The notes under the pieces are model-generated. The model ran no database searches, was not told where the DNA came from, and saw only the letters and a program-made list of their open reading frames with translations. A DNA stretch of 15,528 bases. It comes from Verrucomicrobiota bacterium (GTDB lineage: Bacteria; Verrucomicrobiota; Verrucomicrobiia; Limisphaerales; AV2). Positions 4,735 to 11,256 of this stretch are shown here, one piece after another. The stretch is taken from positions 1 through 15,528 of the forward strand of contig QHPW01000268.1 of the NCBI GenBank assembly GCA_003219675.1, given 5' to 3'. The translations under genes and the position numbers were made by a program. Numbering within the stretch: position 1 is the stretch's first letter; every line of letters starts with the position of its first letter.

Positions 4735-7602
4735 TTATGGCCTCGCGCCGCGGTAGAACTTCTGGCCACCCGCTGCCTTCGGATCGACGGTGACCGATTT
4801 GCCGGGCAGATTGGTGTATGTGCCAGCGACTGTATCAGCCACTTGTAGCGTGGAGTCGGTGGTGATGGTTAGTTTGCCGTCCGCCTCCTTTGTCAAACCT
4901 ATGGTCGGTCGCGCGACCAGGTTCAGGATTTCGAGCGTGACCCCGTCCAGAATGGCATTGGGGTCGTCGAGATCCGGCCTGGTACGGCCATTCACGGTCG
5001 CCACGATAACGAGTTTGTCGCGACGCGTGAGTAACTCGGCGGAAACGACGGCGCCGGAGCTCACACTGTCAATCCCGCCTTGAATCTCGGGCGGGGAGAA
5101 GTCTTGCGCGAGCAATACGCCGTCGAGATAAATATTGAACCCGCGGTTCCCGCAGCATTTCTCGTAGAATAGCAATTGAAGCTTGTAGGTGCTCCCTGGG
5201 ACCAGGCCGCCGAGGTCCACTCTCATGGTCGGGCCGTAGCGGATCGACTGCGTGACCTTTTCGATGACATTATCTGCGGGGCTATCCCCATATTCGGGCG
5301 CATCCCAATTCGGGATGTTAAAAGGCGCGGTCACCTTTATGCCCGGAGCATTATCCGCCGTGAAATCGGCATCGCCCGCTTTGCCTGCCGCGCCGGCGCT
5401 GCTCACATTAAACGCGTAGAGGAAGTTCCCTTGGAGATCCAATCCCTCCCCCGGATCACCACCCGTGAAAGCCTGGATGACGATATTGGTAAGCACAGTA
5501 GGCAGCTCGGTCTTCAGTGGGTCCGTACCCAAGGAGACTTCCGTGCCGTCGTTGATGCCATCGCCATCAGTATCCGCTTTGAGCGGGTCCGTCTTATAGG
5601 TCAAGATTTCGAGGCCGTCCGACAATCCGTCACCGTCAGTATCGGCCTTCAGCGGGTCTGTCTTGTAGAGGTTGACTTCGTCACCATCCTTGAGACCGTC
5701 GGCGTCCGTGTCTGAGTTGGCCGGGTTTGTTTTATAGAGGTTAACTTCCTGACCGTCAGTGAGACCGTCACCGTCGGTATCAGCCTTGTTAGGATCGGTA
5801 TTTAACCTGAATTCTTCAGCGTTCGTCAAACCGTCGCCGTCGGGGTCTCCGTCCGCCGTTTGATTCAGGTTGCCGAAGTTTTCCAGTTCCCAAGCATCCC
5901 ACAGTCCGTCCCCATCCGAATCAACGGCGGCCGCAAGCAATTCGAGGGTAGCGCCATTGATAATGGCGTTGTGGTCTGCCATAGCAGGGTCAGTGACCGG
6001 GCGGCCATCGAGCACAACCGTCGCATTGGTGTCAATAGCGATGAAGCTGTGCGTGAGCACGACGCCGTTGGTCCTGGAAGTGGACGCGCCGGGTCCCACA
6101 AAGCCACCCTGCCATTGGTAGGGGGCAAATGCTTGAGCGACCGGCCTGCCGTTGATGCTGATGTCAAAGCCGCGGGCCCAGAGACGTTCGCCAAACAGGA
6201 GCTGGAGTTTGTAGGAAGCGCCGATCTGCAATTTGGAAAAGGTGACCGTTACAGCGCGGTGGTCCTGGTCATCGATGGCATTGCCGGCATCACTCCAGCG
6301 GATGCTGCTCAAGACCGAAGAAAGAACTTGTTGTTCAGGGGAATTACCGAAGTTAACCCACAAAGACGGGTCAACGTTCGGAGGGCTATTCCAGTTGTCT
6401 GCGACCTGGGAAGCAACCACAGTCACCCCGTCCACATTGTCCGCGGTAAAGAGGGCATCGTGAATCTGTCCACCCAGCGGGTCACGGGTGTCAGTGCCGA
6501 AGCTGAGCGCATAAAGGAAATTGCCTGTCAAATCCAAGCCCTGCCCCGGGTCCGGGCCGGTAAACAGGTTCGCCGTGGTCTTCTTGGGCTTGCTATTCGG
6601 GTCGAGCGGATCGGTCAACAAATGGAATTCGTAATAATCGCTAAAGCCGTCACCGTCGGTGTCCGCCTTCGTTGGATCCGTATGGAGAACATTGACTTCA
6701 AAGGCGTCGTTCAAAAGGTCGCCGTCGGAGTCTGTGCTAAGGGGATTCGACTTGTATTGGTGTACCTCGTCGCCGTCGCTGAGGCCATCCCCGTCGGTGT
6801 CCGGATTGGTTAGATCGGTCAACAAATCCTCTTCTTCGAGGTTGGTCAATCCGTCCTGATCTGGATCACCGGACGGATCGATGTTGCCATACAAATATTT
6901 CTTGTTCAGGTAAGCGACCAGTGTACGGCGTTCGGCAGCCGTGAGTGCGCGGTTGTAAATGAGCACCTCCGCGATATCGCCTTTCATGATCGTGACCCTG
7001 TCAGCTCGTGTACCGATCAGGAGGGAGGCATCGGCGTCCGCGATGACCATGGGGTCAACCCCGCGGCCGCCGCTGGCGAAGCCTCCGACATAATGCGTCA
7101 ATAGTGTGCCTGCCGCGGACCCATTTGCGGTGCCGTTGCCGCGCAAGGCGCGCGGAATACCGGAGCTGAGAAGGGTGTACCAGTCATTGGGCGCGGGTTG
7201 GTTGGCCAAGGTCTTGGCCCAGACCGCGCGGTAATTGTCGAAGTCATCGAATTTCACGAGGAAGAAAGTGGTGATGTCGCCGGTGATCGAAACGCTGTCG
7301 GAGTCGGCGACTTCGAGGAAATCATCCACACCGTCGAAACGGAGCACCGGCTTGCCGTTGATAGCGTCGTTCACCAGCAACGGAGACATGTCTATCGCGG
7401 TTTGAGAGGCATTATTGCCTTTGCCGGATTGATCCTGCCAGGCCGTCACTTTACCCCCCGCTCCGGCAGTGACGCCGGCATCGGCTTTCAACCAGAGCTG
7501 CAAGCCATTAGTGACCGTGAGGGTCTGAGCGGAAGCAGGGATGATCCCAGACGCCGCCAACAAACTGGCGAGAACAGTACACTTCAAGATTCGGTAGTCC
7601 AT
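4735..7602 (-). CDS. Large exported LamG/TSP3 protein with a duplicated ~200-residue domain
   Basis: The protein has 955 residues and should be secreted or surface-bound. Order: signal peptide (1-26, ending PASAQ); LamG/concanavalin-like domain (about 30-240; LWLKADAGV, W-DQSGKGNNA, FDGVDDFLEV, ending YNRALTAAERRTLVAYLNKKY); four thrombospondin type 3 repeats with DxDxDG loops (244-337); unnamed domain A (346-556); six more TSP3 repeats (560-698); unnamed domain B, homologous to A (711-893); a short C-terminal module ending KFYRGARP. TSP3 loops bind calcium and usually act as stiff spacers; LamG-like domains bind carbohydrate or protein, so adhesion or polymer binding is likely. The frame is open 44 codons further upstream, but Met at 7602 starts the signal peptide. 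The gene faces away from the SUMF1-like gene's promoter side but lies on the same strand, 272 bases downstream of it. Confidence 0.88.
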   Translation of the reverse strand: MDYRILKCTVLASLLAASGIIPASAQTLTVTNGLQLWLKADAGVTAGAGGKVTAWQDQSGKGNNASQTAIDMSPLLVNDAINGKPVLRFDGVDDFLEVADSDSVSITGDITTFFLVKFDDFDNYRAVWAKTLANQPAPNDWYTLLSSGIPRALRGNGTANGSAAGTLLTHYVGGFASGGRGVDPMVIADADASLLIGTRADRVTIMKGDIAEVLIYNRALTAAERRTLVAYLNKKYLYGNIDPSGDPDQDGLTNLEEEDLLTDLTNPDTDGDGLSDGDEVHQYKSNPLSTDSDGDLLNDAFEVNVLHTDPTKADTDGDGFSDYYEFHLLTDPLDPNSKPKKTTANLFTGPDPGQGLDLTGNFLYALSFGTDTRDPLGGQIHDALFTADNVDGVTVVASQVADNWNSPPNVDPSLWVNFGNSPEQQVLSSVLSSIRWSDAGNAIDDQDHRAVTVTFSKLQIGASYKLQLLFGERLWARGFDISINGRPVAQAFAPYQWQGGFVGPGASTSRTNGVVLTHSFIAIDTNATVVLDGRPVTDPAMADHNAIINGATLELLAAAVDSDGDGLWDAWELENFGNLNQTADGDPDGDGLTNAEEFRLNTDPNKADTDGDGLTDGQEVNLYKTNPANSDTDADGLKDGDEVNLYKTDPLKADTDGDGLSDGLEILTYKTDPLKADTDGDGINDGTEVSLGTDPLKTELPTVLTNIVIQAFTGGDPGEGLDLQGNFLYAFNVSSAGAAGKAGDADFTADNAPGIKVTAPFNIPNWDAPEYGDSPADNVIEKVTQSIRYGPTMRVDLGGLVPGSTYKLQLLFYEKCCGNRGFNIYLDGVLLAQDFSPPEIQGGIDSVSSGAVVSAELLTRRDKLVIVATVNGRTRPDLDDPNAILDGVTLEILNLVARPTIGLTKEADGKLTITTDSTLQVADTVAGTYTNLPGKSVTVDPKAAGGQKFYRGARP
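4924..5472 (-). repeat. Coding repeat: unnamed domain, copy B
   Basis: Copy B begins AFTGGDPGEGLDLQGNFLYA and follows copy A through its whole length, but is about 28 residues shorter, missing mainly a loop in the middle. It carries a Cys-Cys pair (EKCCGNRGF) where copy A has RLWARGF. Confidence 0.75.
5509..5925 (-). repeat. Thrombospondin type 3 repeat block 2 (six repeats)
   Basis: Six motifs, from DSDGDGLWD to DTDGDGIND, lie between domains A and B. The linkers VNLYKTNP, VNLYKTDP and ILTYKTDPLKADTDGDG are nearly identical, which suggests recent internal duplication of a unit of about 25 codons. Confidence 0.85.
5935..6567 (-). repeat. Coding repeat: unnamed domain, copy A
   Basis: Copy A begins LFTGPDPGQGLDLTGNFLYA and shares with copy B the opening FTGxDPGxGLDLxGNFLYA, an FTADN segment, an SIR[WY] segment, SYKLQLLF/TYKLQLLF, RGF[DN]I and a closing NAI[IL][ND]G-TLE[IL]L. 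Strand-rich content and the final 'NAIxxGxTLE' strand suggest a jelly-roll of the malectin or carbohydrate-binding type, which is inference. Confidence 0.75.
6592..6873 (-). repeat. Thrombospondin type 3 repeat block 1 (four repeats)
   Basis: Four calcium-loop motifs, DPDQDGLTN, DTDGDGLSD, DSDGDLLND and DTDGDGFSD, are spaced by linkers rich in 'TDP' turns. They lie between the LamG-like domain and domain A. Confidence 0.85.
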
Positions 7603-7782
7603 AATGTTGGTTGGTTTCGGTGTTGATATGCGGCGGCCCGGGCAGTGCCTGCCACCAGGAGAATTGATGTTGCAATGAAAACGAAAGGGGAAGGACAGAT
7701 GATTCATAGGCGCGTCAAAGGTCGTCGAGGCCATTCATCGACTGGCTAACAGCTCAATTACAATACGGGGGAACGATCATTA

Positions 7783-7844
7783 CTTCGTCACAAACATCTT
7801 CGCACTGTCAATAGTTTTTTTTGTACGGTGGATTTTTTGTACGG
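7783..7844 (-). promoter_or_regulatory. Possible promoter of the LamG/TSP3 gene with A-tract UP element
   Basis: Read on the minus strand, two A-tracts (7833-7838 and 7815-7822), each part of a 12-base direct repeat CCGTACAAAAAA with a 16-base period, lie just upstream of a perfect TTGACA -35 (7806-7811). This is the layout of an UP element. The -10 at a 17-base spacing would be ACGAAG (7783-7788), which is poor, so the call stays weak. The leader would be about 170 bases. Confidence 0.3.
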
Positions 7845-7874
7845 ATAACCATGATACCATGATCTGAGCGCACT

Positions 7875-8882
7875 TCAGGGCGGACCTGGGACCAGCACCA
7901 CCCGGAAACCGACATAGCCGGTCTCGCCCTCCGGGTTGTAGTCGCGACTCGCCGACCGGCATTCTCCCCCCTTGCATCCCCAACTGCCGCCGCGGAACAC
8001 GCGATACGAGCCCGTTGCAGGTCCCTGCGGATCGATGGCGTTCCCGCCGGGATAAGGCCCGTACCAGTCCTGGCACCACTCCCAGAGACCTCCGTGCATA
8101 TCATACAGGCCCCACGGGTTGGGCAACTTCTGCCCCACCGGATGAGTCGTGCGGCCGCTGTTGTCTAAGTACCACGCGTAATTGGCCAAACTCGTATAGC
8201 CTGGATCATCGCCATAGCTGAAGCGCGTCGAGGTCCACGCCCGGCAGGCATACTCCCACTCCGCCTCGGTCGGCAGCCGATAGACGGAGTTGGTCCTGAT
8301 CCGCCGCGCACCCCGTTCACGCTGCGTGAGCCGAGCGCAGTAATTCGTGGCATCTTCCCAACTCACCGTCTCCACCGGCCGGTTGAAATCGCCGGTGAAG
8401 ACGCTCGGGGTGCTGCCAGTCACCCACTGATAATCCGTCTGGGTCACCTTGTATTTGGCCATGTAAAAGCCCTGGGTCAGCGTCACCACCGTCTGCGGAC
8501 CCTCGTCGTTGAGGCGGTCCACTTCGTTTGTCGGGCTGCCCATCTTGAAGCTGCCGGGCGGAATGAATATCATGTCCGGTCGCACATCGGCTACCGCCCG
8601 GTAAAATCGCCGGCGCGTGACGGGGCCACTCCGATCGAACCACAAATAATTCGTGGCCGGTAGCCGGAGAAACTCCAGACAGCGCCAAGCGTTCGTTTGG
8701 GAAAGGTCCGTGACGAATTCAATCGAGTAAACGGTGCCAACCGCCCCGGTGATGCTCAGCCCAGGATACAGTTGCACCTCGAGTCCCGCCGGTGTCTGGG
8801 CAGAGGCCCGTGGCACCGCCGCCCAAACGGCCAAGCAAAGCAAGGAAGGCAATCGAATGAGGTTTGACACTCGGGTCTTCAT
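7875..8882 (-). CDS. Exported SUMF1/formylglycine-generating-enzyme-like protein
   Basis: The protein has 335 residues. Residues 1-29 are a signal peptide ending ASAQ. Residues 33-96 form a small beta module ending RRFYRAV, like the C-terminal modules of two other exported proteins here. Residues 102-331 are an FGE-sulfatase (SUMF1-type, C-type-lectin-like) domain: DMIFIPPGSFKMGS (103-116), YRLPTEAEWEYACRA (201-215), GLYDMHGGLWEWC (258-270), FRGGSW (296-301) and YVGFRVV (323-329). True formylglycine-generating enzymes oxidise a sulfatase cysteine using two copper-binding cysteines spaced C-x4-C after RGGS; here C303 and C308 have this spacing. Most exported paralogues in these bacteria are of unknown function and no sulfatase gene is nearby, so enzyme activity is open. 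The ATG at 8882 directly starts the signal peptide. Confidence 0.9.
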   Translation of the reverse strand: MKTRVSNLIRLPSLLCLAVWAAVPRASAQTPAGLEVQLYPGLSITGAVGTVYSIEFVTDLSQTNAWRCLEFLRLPATNYLWFDRSGPVTRRRFYRAVADVRPDMIFIPPGSFKMGSPTNEVDRLNDEGPQTVVTLTQGFYMAKYKVTQTDYQWVTGSTPSVFTGDFNRPVETVSWEDATNYCARLTQRERGARRIRTNSVYRLPTEAEWEYACRAWTSTRFSYGDDPGYTSLANYAWYLDNSGRTTHPVGQKLPNPWGLYDMHGGLWEWCQDWYGPYPGGNAIDPQGPATGSYRVFRGGSWGCKGGECRSASRDYNPEGETGYVGFRVVLVPGPP

Positions 8883-9160
8883 AATCCCAAGGATTGACCG
8901 GGTTCCGCTTTGGCTTCCGGCAGGATGTGCGACGACAATGGATCCACAAAAAATGGCTGCCTCAGCCGATACGACAGGGTGAACGGTCGGAAACTACTCT
9001 TCGAAAATGTTTGCGTCAAGCCTCCCGCCATTGCGGTCGTGTCTTAATTTCAAAATCCAAATTATAGCGGCGCTCTAAGAGGCAAAGGGTGATCCCATCA
9101 TCGCGCCGCTTGGTTTTCAGCGTGGACTCGCGCCACGTTTTTCCTTAAAAAATAACCCCT

Positions 9161-9631
9161 ATGGCAAAGAGAACGAAATACATCCCCGCAGGCTATCACA
9201 CCGCGACGCCTTACCTGATCGTCAATGGCGCCGCGCGCGCGATTGAGTTTTACAAACAGGCGTTCGGCGCCGCCGAGGTGATGCGCATCGGCGCCCCCGG
9301 CGGGAAGGTCGGCCACGCCGAAATCAAGATCGGCGATTCGCACATCATGCTCGCCGATGAACACCCCGAGTTTGACGCACGCAGTCCGCAGACCATCGGC
9401 GGCACGCCGGTCGGGCTGGCGCTCTACTTCGAGGACTGCGACGCAGTGTTCGACCGGGCGGTGTCGCTCGGCGCGAAGGTGCTCAAACCGTTACAGGACC
9501 AGTTCTACGGCGACCGCTCCGGCACCGTGTCCGATCCGTTCGGCCACAAATGGACCATCGCCACCCACAAGGAGGACGTTTCGCCCGAGGAAATTCAGAA
9601 ACGCGCCGCGGCCATGTTTGGAAAGAAGTAA
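9161..9631 (+). CDS. VOC-superfamily protein, PhnB/glyoxalase-like
   Basis: This is a 156-residue cytoplasmic protein with the paired beta-alpha-beta-beta-beta modules of the vicinal oxygen chelate fold. The first module is ATPYLIVNGAARAIEFYKQAFG (15-36) with GHAEIKIGDSHIMLADE (51-67); the second includes VGLALYFEDCDAVFDRAVSLGA and ends DRSGTVSDPFGHKWTIATH, the typical PhnB-like closing strand. Such proteins include metal-dependent glyoxalases, dioxygenases and resistance proteins; the specific substrate cannot be told. Length matches the PhnB-like subgroup. It stands alone, divergent from the SUMF1-like gene (278-base gap with no clear promoter) and convergent with the DUF1501 gene. No Shine-Dalgarno site precedes the ATG. 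Confidence 0.9.
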   Translation: MAKRTKYIPAGYHTATPYLIVNGAARAIEFYKQAFGAAEVMRIGAPGGKVGHAEIKIGDSHIMLADEHPEFDARSPQTIGGTPVGLALYFEDCDAVFDRAVSLGAKVLKPLQDQFYGDRSGTVSDPFGHKWTIATHKEDVSPEEIQKRAAAMFGKK

Positions 9632-9783
9632 AGTAGAGAGTGCTCGGCGAAAAGGGATGGGAGCAATTCAATCGCGGTGGCAACAATCGTTGGCTCGACA
9701 CTATCAATCCGCCGTCCGCGCGAGTGAACACCGCCGCACCGCGCCCGTGAACTCCCTGGCGCGGTCCACCGCCGAGTCATTTT

Positions 9784-11247
9784 TCACGCAAGCATTTTGT
9801 GAATGACCTCGCCGGAAACATCCGTGAGCCGGAAGTCGCGGCCTTGGAAACGGAACGTGAGCCGGGTGTGCTCCAGGCCGAGCAGATGCAGAATCGTGGC
9901 GTGGATGTCATGGACATGACACCGGTCTTGCACCGGATTGAAACCGAGTTCGTCCGTCTGTCCGAGGATCGAGCCCGCCTTCATGCCGCCACCGGCGAAC
10001 CACATGGCAAACGCATCAATGTGATGGTTGCGGCCGGTGGTGTCGCGGTTCTCGCCCATCGGTGTTCGGCCAAACTCACCGCCCCAAATGACCAGCGTTT
10101 CGTCCAGCAGCCCGCGCGCTTTGAGGTCTTTCACCAACGCCGCCTGCGGCTGGTCCACGTCGCGGCAGACTTTCTCGAAGTCGCCCTGCAGGTTCTCACC
10201 CGGACCGCCGTGGCTGTCCCAGTTGGTGTGGTAAAGCTGCACAAAACGCGCGCCGCGCTCCACCAGCCGCCGCGCGAGCAGACAGTTCCGCGCAAACGAC
10301 GGTTTGCCCGGTTCGACTCCGTAAAGGTCGAGCGTGGCTTTGCTCTCGCCCGAGAGGTCAATCAGTTCCGGCGCGCTGGTCTGCATGCGATACGCCATTT
10401 CGTAGGCGGCGATGCGCGTGTGGATCTCCGGATCGCCGGTCTCGACCGCGCGCTTGAGGTTCAGGTCGCGGACGGCGTCAATCGTCTGGCGTTGACGAGC
10501 CGTGCTGACACCGCCGGGGTTGCTCAAGTCCAGGATCGGATCGCCGCTGCCGCGCAACGGCACGCCTTGAAAACTCGTCGGCAGAAAACCGCTGCCCCAG
10601 TTCACCGCGCCGCCGCGCGGACCGCGCGGTCCGCTCTGCAACACCACGAAACCCGGCAAATCCTGCGACTCGCTCCCGATGCCATAAGTGACCCACGCGC
10701 CCATGCTCGGCCGGCCGAACTGGCCGGAACCGGTGTTCATGAACAGCTTCGCCGGCGCGTGATTGAACAGATTCGCCGCGCAGGAATGCACCAGCGTGAT
10801 GTCGTCCACGATGGTTGCGGTGTGCGGGAACAGTTCGCTGACCCACGCGCCGCACCGGCCGTGCTGCCGGAACTGGCGCCGCGTGCCGAGCAGCTTGGTG
10901 CCGTGGCTGCTGCCCATGAACGCGAATCGTTTGCCCTCGACGAACGACTGAGGAATCGGCTGACCGTTCAGCTCGATGAGTCTGGGTTTGTAATCGAACA
11001 GTTCAAGCTGGCTCGGTCCCCCGGCCATGAAGAGGTAAATGACGTTTTTCGCGCGCGACTTGAAATGCGGCGGACGCGGCGCCATCGGATTGGCGACGGG
11101 TTCCGGCGTCGCGCCGAAGAGTTTTCTTTCGCTCAGCAACGACGCCAGTGCAATGCCACCCAGGCCGAGGCCGCATTGCTGGAAGAACCAGCGGCGGGTG
11201 ATGAGTTTCGGGTCAAGGCCGCGGTCGAGATGGGATTGGCGGTTCAT
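9784..11247 (-). CDS. Tat-exported DUF1501 protein (alkaline-phosphatase-like fold)
   Basis: The protein has 487 residues, the normal length for DUF1501. The N-terminus carries a twin-arginine signal, TRRWFFQQCGLGLGGIALASLL (starting at 17), so it is folded before export. Core motifs are NVIYLFMAGGPSQLELFD (68-85), LVIWGGEFGRTP (385-396), GRNHH (405-409) and HVHDIHATILHLLG (444-457), with Asp and His residues placed as in the sulfatase/alkaline-phosphatase superfamily. The true reaction of the family is not established. The gene follows the DUF1549/DUF1553 gene after 9 bases on the same strand, which indicates co-transcription; this pairing is very common in Planctomycetes and Verrucomicrobia and suggests joint work at or outside the membrane, perhaps on complex polysaccharides. 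Confidence 0.93.
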   Translation of the reverse strand: MNRQSHLDRGLDPKLITRRWFFQQCGLGLGGIALASLLSERKLFGATPEPVANPMAPRPPHFKSRAKNVIYLFMAGGPSQLELFDYKPRLIELNGQPIPQSFVEGKRFAFMGSSHGTKLLGTRRQFRQHGRCGAWVSELFPHTATIVDDITLVHSCAANLFNHAPAKLFMNTGSGQFGRPSMGAWVTYGIGSESQDLPGFVVLQSGPRGPRGGAVNWGSGFLPTSFQGVPLRGSGDPILDLSNPGGVSTARQRQTIDAVRDLNLKRAVETGDPEIHTRIAAYEMAYRMQTSAPELIDLSGESKATLDLYGVEPGKPSFARNCLLARRLVERGARFVQLYHTNWDSHGGPGENLQGDFEKVCRDVDQPQAALVKDLKARGLLDETLVIWGGEFGRTPMGENRDTTGRNHHIDAFAMWFAGGGMKAGSILGQTDELGFNPVQDRCHVHDIHATILHLLGLEHTRLTFRFQGRDFRLTDVSGEVIHKMLA

Positions 11248-11256
11248 CGGATTTCT

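Noticed and set aside
5860..6813. Antisense open frame (317 codons, + strand) in the LamG/TSP3 gene
   Set aside because: It mirrors the repetitive TSP3 coding sequence and has no independent features.
7603..7734. N-terminal extension of the LamG/TSP3 protein by 44 residues
   Set aside because: The signal peptide starts at 7602; the extension is not conserved-looking.
8991..9019. Possible promoter of the SUMF1-like gene, TTGACG with TAGTTT on the minus strand
   Set aside because: The spacing is 17 bases but the -10 matches consensus at only three of six positions, which is near chance.
9119..9143. CGTGG/CCACG hairpin followed by five T, terminator-like
   Set aside because: The stem is only five bases and it lies just before the VOC gene, with no upstream gene on that strand to terminate.
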